Source: Solirubrobacteraceae bacterium
GTDB taxonomy: Bacteria > Actinomycetota > Thermoleophilia > Solirubrobacterales > Solirubrobacteraceae
Length of the DNA: 64,000 bases
Assembly (NCBI GenBank): GCA_024711025.1
Contig: JANJTP010000043.1
Span: 1-64,000, forward strand
Direction: 5' to 3'
Shown: in pieces, positions 56,280 through 64,000 of the stretch
Layout of the letters: the number at the start of each line of letters is the position of its first letter
How positions within the stretch are numbered: position 1 is the first letter of the stretch
Notes under the pieces: generated by a model
Seen by the model: the letters and a program-made list of their open reading frames with translations, nothing else
What the model was told of the DNA's origin: nothing
Database searches by the model: none
Position numbers and translations under genes: made by a program

Positions 56280-57335
56280 CTACTGGAAGTCGAAGAACTG
56301 CACGATGCCCTGCACGTAGACCGTTCCGGTCGTGCTGCTCGTGAAGTCGATCTCCGCCAGCGCGGGATCGCTCGCGTCCGGCTTGCCGCTCGACAGCGCG
56401 TATCCGGGGATGCGGCGCGTAAGCGTCGTGCCGGCCTCCGGGTCGGTGGTCGACGGCGTCCTGTCGTAGCCGAAGACGATCCCGGTTGCGGCTTCGGTGA
56501 CCGTCATGAACGCGCCGGCGTTACCCGCCACAGCGGCGTTGCCGGCCTCGGCCGTGCGCATCGCGGCGGTGATGAAGATCCTGTCCCCATCCGCGACATC
56601 CACGAGGATCCCGCCCGACGCCTGCGCAGCATTGTTTCCGTCGTCGGGCACGTTGCCGCTCCAGAGCGTGCCGAGGGCTTCAGGCGCTCCGCCGCCCGAC
56701 GGCTGCTTCCACAGCACGGCGACCCCGTACTCGAGGCCGTCGAGGTCGGTGCCGGGGCCGGCGGGCCCGACGAGGCCCTGCGGACCTTCCGGACCCACGT
56801 CGCCCTGCGGCCCTTGCGGGCCCGTGTCGCCCGTGTCGCCCTTCAGACCAGCGGGCCCCGCGTCACCCGTGTCACCCTTCGGACCGGCCGGCCCCGCGTC
56901 GCCCGTGTCGCCCTTCGCACCTGCCGGGCCCGCGTCGCCCGTGTCGCCCTTCGGACCGGCAGGGCCCGCGTCACCCTGCGGCCCCTGCGGCCCGGTGGCG
57001 CCCCTGGCCCCGGCATCGCCCTTCGGCCCCGCCGGCCCCGGCGCCTCCAGCAGGCTCTTCAGCGAAGGCGCCAGGTCGGCGACGGTGAGCGAGCCGTTCT
57101 TGACGTGAGCGCCGCTGAGCGACCCGCTCTTGAGATCGCTGCCCGTCAGCGACTTGTTCTTGATGTGGGCACCCGTGAGGGTCCCCTTCTTGACATCGGC
57201 GCCCGTGATCGTCGCCGCCGCCATCGCGGTACCCCCGCCCAGGACCGCAAATGCCAGCGCGGCCACGCCCAACGGCTCGCGCGCAATCCGCGCAAAGACT
57301 CGCTTGTGCAAGTCGCACACTCCTTTGTGAGACAT
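56280..57335 (-). CDS. Secreted collagen-like repeat protein
   Basis: A 351-residue protein from the ATG at 57335. A hydrophobic segment ([19 protein letters not shown]) acts as signal or anchor. Next comes a pentapeptide-like ladder ([39 protein letters not shown]), then about 100 residues of Gly-X-Y with repeats of [14 protein letters not shown]-terminal beta domain of about 150 residues follows ([13 protein letters not shown] end). It probably forms a trimeric extracellular stalk with a globular head. No sortase signal is seen. Confidence 0.8.
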   Translation of the reverse strand: MSHKGVCDLHKRVFARIAREPLGVAALAFAVLGGGTAMAAATITGADVKKGTLTGAHIKNKSLTGSDLKSGSLSGAHVKNGSLTVADLAPSLKSLLEAPGPAGPKGDAGARGATGPQGPQGDAGPAGPKGDTGDAGPAGAKGDTGDAGPAGPKGDTGDAGPAGLKGDTGDTGPQGPQGDVGPEGPQGLVGPAGPGTDLDGLEYGVAVLWKQPSGGGAPEALGTLWSGNVPDDGNNAAQASGGILVDVADGDRIFITAAMRTAEAGNAAVAGNAGAFMTVTEAATGIVFGYDRTPSTTDPEAGTTLTRRIPGYALSSGKPDASDPALAEIDFTSSTTGTVYVQGIVQFFDFQ

Positions 57336-57647
57336 CGCGCTGACCTCGAGCTATGCCCAAGCACGCGCTCGCACGACCGTCAGCGACAGGAGGTGGCGAC
57401 GCTACCGTCGCCCTGGCGCCAAAACGGACGTCGGCGCGTTTCAGCTAATCAGCGCGAATAGTCCCGGTGGCGCATACGGTGACGTTACGATCAGACTTAT
57501 CGTTGCGCGCATGCCGCGCGGCGGCCGTCACTTCCACAGGCCGCAAGACGACGTCGCGCGCCACATGTGATGACCGGCCGTGCCACCGGGTACCAATCAG
57601 CATGAAGAGGCCACGGGGCGACACGTCCCACCCGGCCCGCGCCCGGC
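57336..57647. other. Intergenic region upstream of the collagen-like gene
   Basis: This 312-bp gap is less GC-biased than its surroundings in the middle (AATCAGCGCGAATAGTCC, GACTTATCGTTG), compatible with a promoter for the minus-strand collagen-like gene. A small hairpin GGCGAC-GCTACC-GTCGCC lies at 57395-57412 without a T-run. No ORF with a credible protein was found; the track ORFs here are shadows. Confidence 0.35.
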
Positions 57648-58382
57648 TCAGCGGAGCGCTAGCGGGACTAGGCCTTCACCCGCTATGGGCGGCGTGCAGG
57701 CGTGCGACGCTACGGCGATCCCGACGGCATGCGCGCGCGTTCGCGCACCGAGCTTCGTCGTCACGTTACGCGCGTGGACCCGCACGGTCTGCGTCGAGAT
57801 CCCGAGGTCGTCGGCGACCTCGTCGGTCGTCGCGCCGTGCGCCAGGAGCTCGATCACCTGCCGCTCGCGCTTCGTGAGGCGTCCGTTGGGAGCGCCCGCA
57901 CCGGGCTGTGGAGCGATGACGGTGGGGGTGGTGTGACCGGAAGTCGCTACGAAGCTCGGGGGCAGCACGACGATGAACAGATGGCGCTGAGGAAGCACTG
58001 CCGCGGTCGCGTTGAAGTCGGTCCACGTCGTGGTTCCGTCGCCTCGAAGAAGCTGCCAGCGGCCGACGGTGGCGCCGGCGGACATGAAGGCGGCCCACCA
58101 CGGGCCGATGTGGCCACGCTGCTCAGGGGGTGTCACGTCCTCGACGCGGAGTCCGAGCAGCGTCTCCCGAGGAATCCTGTAAAGGCGGGTGGCCGCGAGA
58201 TTCGCGTCGACGAATCGCCGGTCGTCGTCGGTGACGACGACGGGGTTCGCCGTTCTGGCGAAGACCGCAAGCAGGCGGCCACGGTCGGCGGCGGTGATCG
58301 CGCGCGACTTGCTCGTATGTCCAGTCGCAGCGTTCACGTGAATCTCTGGGGGTGGGCTCGGCGGGAGAGTGGACGATCGCAT
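57648..58382 (-). CDS. PAS-LuxR transcriptional regulator
   Basis: A 244-residue regulator. Residues about 30-145 form a PAS-like sensor (FARTANPVVVTDDDRRFVDA, GLRVEDVTPPEQRG, VGRWQLLRGDGTTTW). A LuxR helix-turn-helix (LTKRERQVIELLAHGATTDE, DDLGISTQTVRVHARNVTTK) lies at about 168-225. No receiver aspartate is seen, so it is probably a one-component sensor. The start could also be the internal GTG at 58337. It is divergent from the cupredoxin gene across 362 bp. Confidence 0.8.
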   Translation of the reverse strand: MRSSTLPPSPPPEIHVNAATGHTSKSRAITAADRGRLLAVFARTANPVVVTDDDRRFVDANLAATRLYRIPRETLLGLRVEDVTPPEQRGHIGPWWAAFMSAGATVGRWQLLRGDGTTTWTDFNATAAVLPQRHLFIVVLPPSFVATSGHTTPTVIAPQPGAGAPNGRLTKRERQVIELLAHGATTDEVADDLGISTQTVRVHARNVTTKLGARTRAHAVGIAVASHACTPPIAGEGLVPLALR

Positions 58383-58744
58383 TGACGACGCGGCATGGAC
58401 AACCGTTGCGGGAGAAGATATGCGTTTGCGTTACCCTTTTGTGTAGGTCGCTGATTGCGCTGCAATGAGCACCTGATGGGACGGCTACGTGCTTTACCGT
58501 AGGAGCTGACGCATTCGGGCCCCGGCGTGGGACGCGTCGATTCGACCGACTCATCAGGGCCCGCATGGGCGGGGAGACGCTCGGGCGTGCGCATCTGCCG
58601 CATTGGTCGGAGGGCCGGCGCATCTCTGACACGCGACATCGGGGCGACTGAGCACTTCTCGGGAAGGTTCTCGCGAAACGGGCGTCCTTCTTCCTAGATG
58701 ACCGGCTCCTCGACCAAGGGCCGGCGCCCCGAGAGGAGGGACCC
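58383..58744. other. Divergent intergenic region with relatively AT-rich core
   Basis: The stretch 58420-58460 (AGATATGCGTTTGCGTTACC, CTTTTGTGTAGG) is AT-rich for this genome and probably holds a promoter for the PAS-LuxR gene. CTACG-TGCTTTAC-CGTAG (58484-58501) is an inverted repeat that could be an operator. The cupredoxin gene has a strong GAGAGGAGG ribosome site at the right end. No further genes were seen. Confidence 0.35.
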
Positions 58745-59242
58745 ATGGACCTACCTGCCCCACGCATCGCGCTCGGCACCGCCGCGACGATCGCCACGCT
58801 GCTGCTCGCGGCCTGCGGAGGCTCGAACGGCGGCACGTCGGCGGAGACGACCGGCACCGGCTCGGCCGCCACGACGTCCGGCTCGACGTCGACGTCCACC
58901 TATGGCGGCTCGACGACGGCGACCACGACGACCACGCCGTCGGCCGACGGCAAGACGACGCTGTCGCTGTCCGCTGATCCGGGCGGCCAGCTCACGTTCG
59001 ACACGAAGACGCTGAAGGCAAAGGCCGGCACCGTGACGCTCGACATGAAGAACCCCTCGAGCAGCGGCATCCCTCACGCGATCGCCATCGAGGGCAACGG
59101 CGTCGACAAGGACGGAGCGACGGTCCAGCCGGGCGGCAGCTCGACGGTCACGGTGAAGCTGAGGCCCGGGACGTACACCTACTACTGCCCCGTGCCCGGC
59201 CACAAGCAGGCGGGGATGGAGGGCACGCTGACCGTGAGCTGA
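58745..59242 (+). CDS. Cupredoxin-domain (plastocyanin-like) lipoprotein
   Basis: A 165-residue exported protein. The signal peptide ends in a lipobox LLLAACGG (lipidated Cys near residue 24), followed by a 45-residue Ser/Thr/Gly linker and a cupredoxin domain. Copper ligands are visible: His in GIPHAIAIEG, then YYCPVPGHKQAGMEG with Cys, His and Met. It probably carries electrons at the membrane face. It is followed by an ECF sigma factor gene after five bases. Confidence 0.88.
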   Translation: MDLPAPRIALGTAATIATLLLAACGGSNGGTSAETTGTGSAATTSGSTSTSTYGGSTTATTTTTPSADGKTTLSLSADPGGQLTFDTKTLKAKAGTVTLDMKNPSSSGIPHAIAIEGNGVDKDGATVQPGGSSTVTVKLRPGTYTYYCPVPGHKQAGMEGTLTVS

Positions 59243-59247
59243 CGCGC

Positions 59248-59811
59248 GTGGCCGTCGCTAGAGTCGCGGGAGTGGCCGAAGCCGGCCCGCCCACGCGGCG
59301 ACTGGACCCCGAGGATCTCGGCGATCACCTGGACCGCCTCTACCGGGCGGCCTGGGCGATGTGCGGCAACCGCGAGGATGCGGAGGACCTAGTGCAGGAC
59401 ACCTACGCCCGGGTGCTCGCGCGTCCTCGCTGGCTGCGCGGAGCCGACGATCTCGGATACCTGTTGAGGGCGCTGCGCAACACCCACGTCAGCGTTGTGC
59501 GCGCCCGGGCGCGGCGACCGGCTACGACGCCCCTGGAGCTCGAGCGCCGCGAGCCGGTTGCGCGGCGAACGGCGTGGCAGCCGGAGCCGGCGGCGGACGT
59601 CGGCGCGCTGTTCGCGGCGATCGCGGCTCTGCCGGAGCCCCTGCGGGACGCGCTCGTCTCCGTCGATCTGGTGGGGCTCTCCTACCGGGAGGCGGCGCGC
59701 GCCCTGCGCGTACGGGAGGCCACCCTGACGACGAGGCTCCATCGCGCCCGAGCGCGGGTTGCCGACGAGCCCGCGCTGCGGGAGGAGCGAAGCGAGATGG
59801 GCCCGACATGA
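59248..59811 (+). CDS. ECF-type RNA polymerase sigma factor
   Basis: A 187-residue sigma-70 family protein. Region 2 (HLDRLYRAAWAMCGNREDAE, DLVQDTYARVL) and region 4 (LPEPLRDALVSVDLVGLSYR, EAARALRVREATLTTRLHRA) are clear, with a 50-residue linker. The start could be GTG 59248 or 59272. The next gene, overlapping by four bases, encodes a single-span protein that is probably its anti-sigma factor. Confidence 0.87.
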   Translation: MAVARVAGVAEAGPPTRRLDPEDLGDHLDRLYRAAWAMCGNREDAEDLVQDTYARVLARPRWLRGADDLGYLLRALRNTHVSVVRARARRPATTPLELERREPVARRTAWQPEPAADVGALFAAIAALPEPLRDALVSVDLVGLSYREAARALRVREATLTTRLHRARARVADEPALREERSEMGPT

Positions 59812-60449
59812 GCGCCGACGAGCTGACGCGGGAGGTGGGCGACCGCCTTGCCGAGATCGCCTCCGGCGTGCGGGCGCCGGCGTCGCTGCGCGCGGCGGTC
59901 GCCGAGGAGCGGCTGCGCGAGGGCGCCCGCGCGCGGCCCCGCTCGATCGGGGCGCGAGTGCTCGCGGGCGCTCTCGGGGCGGTCGCGCTCGCGACCATCG
60001 CGCTGGTCCTGCTGCTGCCCGGCGGCGAGGCCACGCCCACCATCGCCGACGCGGCGACGGTGGGGCTGCGCGCGCCGGCGCAGCCTCCGCCGCCGACCGG
60101 GGAGGACGGCTACCTCGCGCTCGACGTCGGCGGCGTGCGGTTCCCGGACACCCCGCGGACCGGGGGCTGGCGGCCGGTCGGCATGCGAACCGACCGCCTC
60201 GCCGGACGCAGGGCGCACACGATCACCTACGCCCGCGCGGCGCGGCGCATCGGCTACACGATCGTCGACGGAGGCCCTCTGCCCGTGCCGCGCGACGCCC
60301 GCCGAGCGGCATACGGCGGGACCGACGCGAGGCTCGTGCGCCGCGGCGACCTTGTGATCGTGACCTGGCGGCGCGGCGGGCTGACCTGCGTGCTCGCCGG
60401 CCGCGGCGCCGACGCGGCCGCGCTGCTCGAGCTGGCCGGCCGGAGCTGA
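59808..60449 (+). CDS. Probable membrane-bound anti-sigma factor
   Basis: A 213-residue protein from the ATG at 59808. About 45 cytoplasmic residues (DELTREVGDRLAEIASGVRA) precede one span (VLAGALGAVALATIALVLLL) and an exterior domain of about 140 residues with one Cys (GLTCVLAG). There is no zinc HxxxCxxC motif. The anti-sigma role is inferred from overlap with the sigma gene and topology. Confidence 0.6.
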   Translation: MSADELTREVGDRLAEIASGVRAPASLRAAVAEERLREGARARPRSIGARVLAGALGAVALATIALVLLLPGGEATPTIADAATVGLRAPAQPPPPTGEDGYLALDVGGVRFPDTPRTGGWRPVGMRTDRLAGRRAHTITYARAARRIGYTIVDGGPLPVPRDARRAAYGGTDARLVRRGDLVIVTWRRGGLTCVLAGRGADAAALLELAGRS

Positions 60450-60693
60450 CCCCTCTGGCCCTGCTCGGGGATCCAATACCGGCGCCTGCTCGGGATGTGC
60501 AGATCGAGTCCCACACAGACCGAGGAGTAGGGTTGCGCCCGTCACGGCTCCCGAGCGGCCAAGGGCGCCAGCGGGCGAGCGGGCGGATCTGAGAGGGTCG
60601 AGCGGCATGAAGCGGCTTCTCGTCGTGACGGCTCGTCGCGTATCGGTCAGTGAGAGCGGTCAGATTCCGCCGCCGCGCGGCGACCGATCACCG

Positions 60694-61785
60694 ATGAACG
60701 CGAATCACACCACTCTGCCAACACCCAGGCGACGCGGACGCGCCCGGCTGGTGATGGCCTTCACGGCGATCCTTTGTGCGGCGCTCGTCGCCGCGCCGGC
60801 CGCGCTCGCGGCGCCGCGCAGCGTCGAGCCGCTCGACCTCTCCGCCGTGCACGCCAAGGCGGAAGTCGTGGACAGGATCCTCCCGCCCGGCACGAGCGCC
60901 CGCGCAGCCGGTGCGCGAACGCAGCAGTTCACCGACGACCACGGCCACCTCTTCTCCATCTCGACCGATGCCCCGGGGGTCGACCTGCAGCCCTACGCGA
61001 GCGTCTTCGCGGGCCTCCTGCACGGCGACGAGATCGAGCAGCTCCGGATCGAGGCGGTCACGCTGAGCGAGATGGGCGTCATCTGCGGTGCCGCCGAGGC
61101 CGTGGCCTGCTACCGGCCCGACGATCCGGACCGCTCGTTCGCCGGTCAGATCTGGTTCGCACTGGACGATCCCGACGTGGTGCACACGATCGTTCACGAG
61201 TACGGGCACCACACGGACAACCAGCTCCTGAACCTGCGCCACCTGGGGCTTCTCGGGTGCAGCCTCGCGACCGACGGCTCGCGCAACTGGTTCTTCGAGC
61301 GTGAGATCGCGGACGACATCCTCGGGGCGGGCATCGGCTGCGACCCCGCCGGCGACTGGGAGCACCTGCTGGGCGAGGTCTACGCCGAGGACTTCGTGGT
61401 CCTCAACGGGATCCACGACTGGCAGCTCAGCAGCGTGCGCGCGCCGACGTCCGGTTCGCTCACCGCGCTCCTGAACGACATCGCGAACCCCTTCGAGCCC
61501 TACCGCTTCGAGCGCTCGCGCCGCGTGCCGCGCAGGCATGAGCGGCTCGTGCGCTTCGACCTCGACGACTGGTCGTTCGTGACGATCAGGATGCGCGGAC
61601 CGCGCCGGACCGACCTCGACCTCTACCTCTACCCCGCCGGCTCGACGAAGCGCCTGGAACGCAGCACCCGCCGCGGAAGCACCGAGCGGATCGCGCGTCG
61701 CCTGCTCGCGCCGGGTGGTTACCGCGTCGGCATCTACGCGTACAAGGGCAGCGGGCGTGCACGGGTACGTGTCGACGTCGAATAG
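60694..61785 (+). CDS. Secreted zinc metallopeptidase-like protein with PPC-type C-terminal domain
   Basis: A 363-residue exported protein from the ATG at 60694: a basic n-region, signal segment (LVMAFTAILCAALVAAPAALA), then a catalytic-type domain with HEYGHH (HExxH) at about residue 168. The likely third ligand is Glu in GEVYAEDF about 60 residues on. The last 80 residues (VRFDLDDWSFVTIRMRGPRR, DLDLYLYPAG) resemble the bacterial pre-peptidase C-terminal beta domain. The upstream ATG at 60607 would give a 29-residue longer n-region. Confidence 0.72.
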   Translation: MNANHTTLPTPRRRGRARLVMAFTAILCAALVAAPAALAAPRSVEPLDLSAVHAKAEVVDRILPPGTSARAAGARTQQFTDDHGHLFSISTDAPGVDLQPYASVFAGLLHGDEIEQLRIEAVTLSEMGVICGAAEAVACYRPDDPDRSFAGQIWFALDDPDVVHTIVHEYGHHTDNQLLNLRHLGLLGCSLATDGSRNWFFEREIADDILGAGIGCDPAGDWEHLLGEVYAEDFVVLNGIHDWQLSSVRAPTSGSLTALLNDIANPFEPYRFERSRRVPRRHERLVRFDLDDWSFVTIRMRGPRRTDLDLYLYPAGSTKRLERSTRRGSTERIARRLLAPGGYRVGIYAYKGSGRARVRVDVE

Positions 61786-61825
61786 GCCCCGGAACGGGCG
61801 GCTCCGACGGGGGCGCTGGGGACAG

Positions 61826-62287
61826 ATGCGGTCGATCAAGGAGCAGGCGGACGCCATGAGTGCGCAAGTCCAGCTAATGAGCGGGGACGCACAGGAAGCC
61901 CGAGCCCGTCAAGCCGTGGAAGACGCTAGGCGTGAGAGGGAGCAAGTCGCCCGCGACTCAGCCGTACGAGGCCAGATCGAGGCCGTCGCTAGCGTAACGA
62001 CGGCGACCCGAGACGCGGCCCGCGCCCATCTCCAGCCAGTCGTATTTGCGCATGCGATCGGGTCCCACATTCGAGGCCCCGACGACGATCTCGATCTCAA
62101 CGAAGGGATGGTCGCCTTCCCCTACTACCTCTCGAACGAGGGAACCGGTCTTGCGCTGAACATCCGGCACGGTGTGGAGATCGCCGGTAGCGACTTCGAG
62201 TTTGGCGACGGCATGGAGAGCAGGGTCCTGCGACCGAGGACCGCGGCCAAGGTCGTCGCTCGACGCCAAGTAACTCCCGAAGCCTGA
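61826..62287 (+). CDS. Hypothetical protein, possibly C-terminally truncated
   Basis: A 153-residue protein. The first 65 residues form a helix rich in Gln, Arg and Glu (AQEARARQAVEDARREREQV); the rest is beta-like (FPYYLSNEGTGLALNIRHGV). The arrangement recalls small hypothetical proteins with a coiled coil and an ALN-containing beta domain, which are usually longer. Codon use is less GC-biased than the housekeeping genes, matching its place at the edge of the decaying mobile region. Confidence 0.5.
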   Translation: MRSIKEQADAMSAQVQLMSGDAQEARARQAVEDARREREQVARDSAVRGQIEAVASVTTATRDAARAHLQPVVFAHAIGSHIRGPDDDLDLNEGMVAFPYYLSNEGTGLALNIRHGVEIAGSDFEFGDGMESRVLRPRTAAKVVARRQVTPEA

Positions 62288-62333
62288 AGTGTCGGCGCTA
62301 TAGGACTGCGCCCCGGTCGTGCCGTCGTTCAAC

Positions 62334-62636
62334 CTACGCGGCCGCGTCGGCTGGCACGAGGCGCACATCCACGCCGAGTGCCCGCGTGAGCGCTCCGAGC
62401 GTCGCTGTCGTCGGGTTCGCCTGACCTCGCTCGATCCGGCTGATCTCGGCCTGGTCGATGCCAGACCGGTCGGCGAGCTGCTTCTGCGTCAGGTGCTGCG
62501 CGCGCCGGCGCTCGGCCAGCTGGCGAGCGAGCGAGAAGTGCAGACGGAATGCCTCGAGCTCGGCGAGCGCCTCGGGACCCTCGGCCCGCGCCTCCACCTC
62601 GAGCTCCTGCAGGAAGGTGTCAAAGGACGTGCTCAT
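62334..62636 (-). CDS. higA: XRE/HigA-type antitoxin
   Basis: A 100-residue helix-turn-helix protein. RRRAQHLTQKQLADRSGIDQ and AEISRIERGQANPTTATL form the Xre domain at about residues 44-85, preceded by a helical N-terminus. The gene order (toxin first, antitoxin second) and the broken RelE-like gene 54 bp upstream identify a higBA module. The antitoxin itself looks intact. Confidence 0.82.
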   Translation of the reverse strand: MSTSFDTFLQELEVEARAEGPEALAELEAFRLHFSLARQLAERRRAQHLTQKQLADRSGIDQAEISRIERGQANPTTATLGALTRALGVDVRLVPADAAA

Positions 62637-62690
62637 CGTGGGGTTCGCATGACAGCGTGATATGGGTTATAGACCATACGAGTCCGATGG

Positions 62691-63120
62691 TCAACCGCGC
62701 TCGCGGCGTTTGAAGTCCGCGAGCCGCTTGCGTGCGGTCGCGATCTCACGCTGCTGGCGCTTTGCATTCGGGTCAGCGCCCTTGTCGTAGCCGCCGAGCA
62801 GCAGCACGAGCCGGTCCCCGTGCGCGTGACAGAAGACGCGTAGCAGGGATCCGTTCGCCGCCCGGCTCGGTGCGTACCGGCCTGCCGACGCTGCGCAGGA
62901 TCTCCGCGGCGTCGTGGCGCAGGCGGAACTCGAACAGGCCATCACCGAGCTGCTTGCCTTAGCCCGTGCGGCACACGCCGATCCCCTCGACCTGAAGGAT
63001 CTCGGCCATCGCCACACCGATCGCCCGGCGCTGGGTCGGCGTCAGCTCTTCGCGCAGCCATCGAAGCACCGGCTGACCACCATTGGCGTCCTCGTAGAAC
63101 TCAAGCTCATAGTGACCCAC
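62691..63120 (-). pseudogene. higB: Broken HigB/RelE-type toxin gene
   Basis: From GTG 63120 the frame reads VGHYELEFYEDANGGQPVLR and continues to GVCRTG, then a TAA stop exactly where related toxins continue; after the stop the same frame resumes GKQLGDGLFEFRLRHDAAEI. A frameshift then moves the ending (LLRVFCHAHGDRLVLLLGGY, DKGADPNAKRQQREIATARK) into another frame. Toxin homology thus spans the gene but needs one stop and one shift repaired. Without its toxin, higA is an orphan. Confidence 0.8.
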
Positions 63121-63434
63121 GGGCGCGCCACCCTACGCCAGCTCGCCGACACCGAGCCCTGCTGCCGCACCGGGCAATGCAAGCGCGGAGCACTTCTGTC
63201 GGGCCGCGCGAGCAGCGAGACCCAGAACGGCCGCACACAGTTTGCATTTCCAATGCGGCGCGTCCCCGTAGACGAGTCTCGGACCACGATCGGGCGGGCC
63301 CAGCGGTGCCAGCTGACGGTCTACGCGTGTACGCCGCACCAAGGGGTGCCACCGTGTGCCGGGTCGTTGCGCTTCGAATCTCGAGCACGATCGGGACGCC
63401 GTGACGGAGGGTCACCCTCTTGGGGTGCAGCGCG
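63121..63434. other. Gap between broken higB and broken integrase
   Basis: 314 bp with no convincing gene. It includes GCATT-TCC-AATGC (about 63242-63254), a small hairpin resembling a tRNA anticodon arm, and TTCGAATCT near 63376, like a tRNA T-loop, but no full cloverleaf could be built. It may carry remnants of an attachment site. Track ORFs here run across unrelated frames. Confidence 0.3.
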
Positions 63435-63941
63435 GTGCCCGATCCCTGGCGAGTGGTCCGGTACCGAGACGCGGGCCGCCGTAATCGCTCCCGCTCGTTC
63501 GTGCGCAAGGCCGACGCCGACCGCTTCGACGCCGAGGTCATCCGCCGCCGCCAGCTCGGGGTGCTGAGCACGCTCGACGCGGGCGCCGAAACCCTCGACG
63601 AGCTCGTCACCAGGACCTGGGCGCCGAATCACGCCGTCACGGTCGCGCCGAAGACGCGCAAGCTCTACACGAGCCTCTACGACCATCACCTCGCGCCGAC
63701 GCTCGGCGACATCGCGCTGCGCGACCTGCGTCCCGAGCTGATCGCACGCTGGCAGGCCGACCCTACGTGCTGCGCCACTCGTTCGCCAGCCTGCTCCTGC
63801 ACGAGGGCCGCAGCTGATCTACGTCGCCCGCCGGCTCGGACACGACGCTCGGCTCACCCTGACGCGCTTACGGGGAAGTCATCGACGAGTTCGAGGACCA
63901 GCCGCGCGTCGGCGCCGAGGAGACGATCCGGCAGGCGCGCG
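63435..63941 (+). pseudogene. Degraded tyrosine recombinase (phage-type integrase)
   Basis: From GTG 63435 (VPDPWRVVRYRDAGRRNRS) the arm- and core-binding domains run to ETLDELVTRTWAPNHAVTVA and ELIARWQAD. The sequence then jumps directly to YVLRHSFASLLLHEGRS, the HxxR box near the C-terminus, in another frame. The intervening catalytic region of a normal integrase (roughly 200 residues) is missing. Two further shifts separate LIYVARRLGHDARLTLTR and YGEVIDEFEDQPRVGAEE. It cannot encode an active enzyme. Confidence 0.8.
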
Positions 63942-64000
63942 TTCCCCGGCGTGTTCCCTCAGTTCCCCCGGGCCCCTCTCACACCCGCTGGGCCGGAGGG

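Noticed and set aside
63230-63390. tRNA gene (anticodon-like GCATTTCCAATGC hairpin and TTCGAATCT loop)
   Set aside because: The two motifs are about 125 bases apart, stems do not pair as a cloverleaf on either strand, and no acceptor stem was found.

Overview
The window is very GC-rich, densely coded, bacterial chromosomal DNA. GTG and TTG starts and four-base ATGA/GTGA gene overlaps are common. A dnaK-grpE-dnaJ-hspR heat-shock operon, inositol-phosphate synthase beside a CDP-alcohol phosphatidyltransferase, paired acyl-CoA dehydrogenases and collagen-like secreted proteins point to a high-GC actinobacterium. The best guess is Thermoleophilia/Solirubrobacterales; this is inference from gene content, with no rRNA or database match behind it.

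Layout. 0-12 kb, minus strand: most of de novo purine synthesis (purD-purE-purB, then purC-purS-purQ-purL-purF, recQ and the start of purN). A Phd/PIN toxin-antitoxin pair and a haem-binding protein gene interrupt the cluster. 12-20 kb, minus strand: clpB and dnaK-grpE-dnaJ-hspR, with matching HspR-type (HAIR-like) operators at the dnaK and clpB promoters. A 620-bp gap between hspR and clpB carries a palindromic element and tandem repeats. 20-28.5 kb, mainly plus strand: endonuclease III, an alpha/beta hydrolase, then an apparent inositol-lipid locus (polytopic membrane protein, PAP2 protein, CDP-alcohol phosphatidyltransferase, inositol-phosphate synthase, glycosyltransferase-PHP fusion) and a UDG-like protein. 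28.6-36.5 kb: mixed housekeeping and hypothetical genes. 36.5-40.5 kb: thiamine genes thiO-thiS-thiG behind a TPP riboswitch, with thiE divergent. A second 114-bp palindromic element lies at 36.6 kb. 41-47 kb: a 2-oxoacid (probably pyruvate) dehydrogenase cluster. 47-49.8 kb: an accessory patch with two paralogous genes flanking an unrelated gene. 50.5-52.3 kb: lipB-lipA, which supply the lipoyl group used by the dehydrogenase E2. 53-53.8 kb: an AbrB/VapC pair flanked by a 40-bp direct repeat. 53.8-56.2 kb: a two-subunit acyl-CoA dehydrogenase behind a palindromic operator. 56-62 kb: a collagen-like protein, a PAS-LuxR regulator, a cupredoxin lipoprotein, an ECF sigma factor with a probable anti-sigma partner, and a secreted zinc peptidase. 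62-64 kb: decaying mobile DNA with an intact HigA, a broken higB and a broken integrase.

The least ordinary signals are: (1) two intergenic palindromes of exactly 114 bp each, sharing ends, centre and left arm, with compensatory arm changes; (2) the inositol-lipid locus with a fusion of a degraded GT4-like domain and an intact PHP phosphoesterase; (3) footprints of toxin-antitoxin turnover (vapC tail repeat, broken higB). No rRNA, convincing tRNA, CRISPR array or intact insertion sequence was seen.
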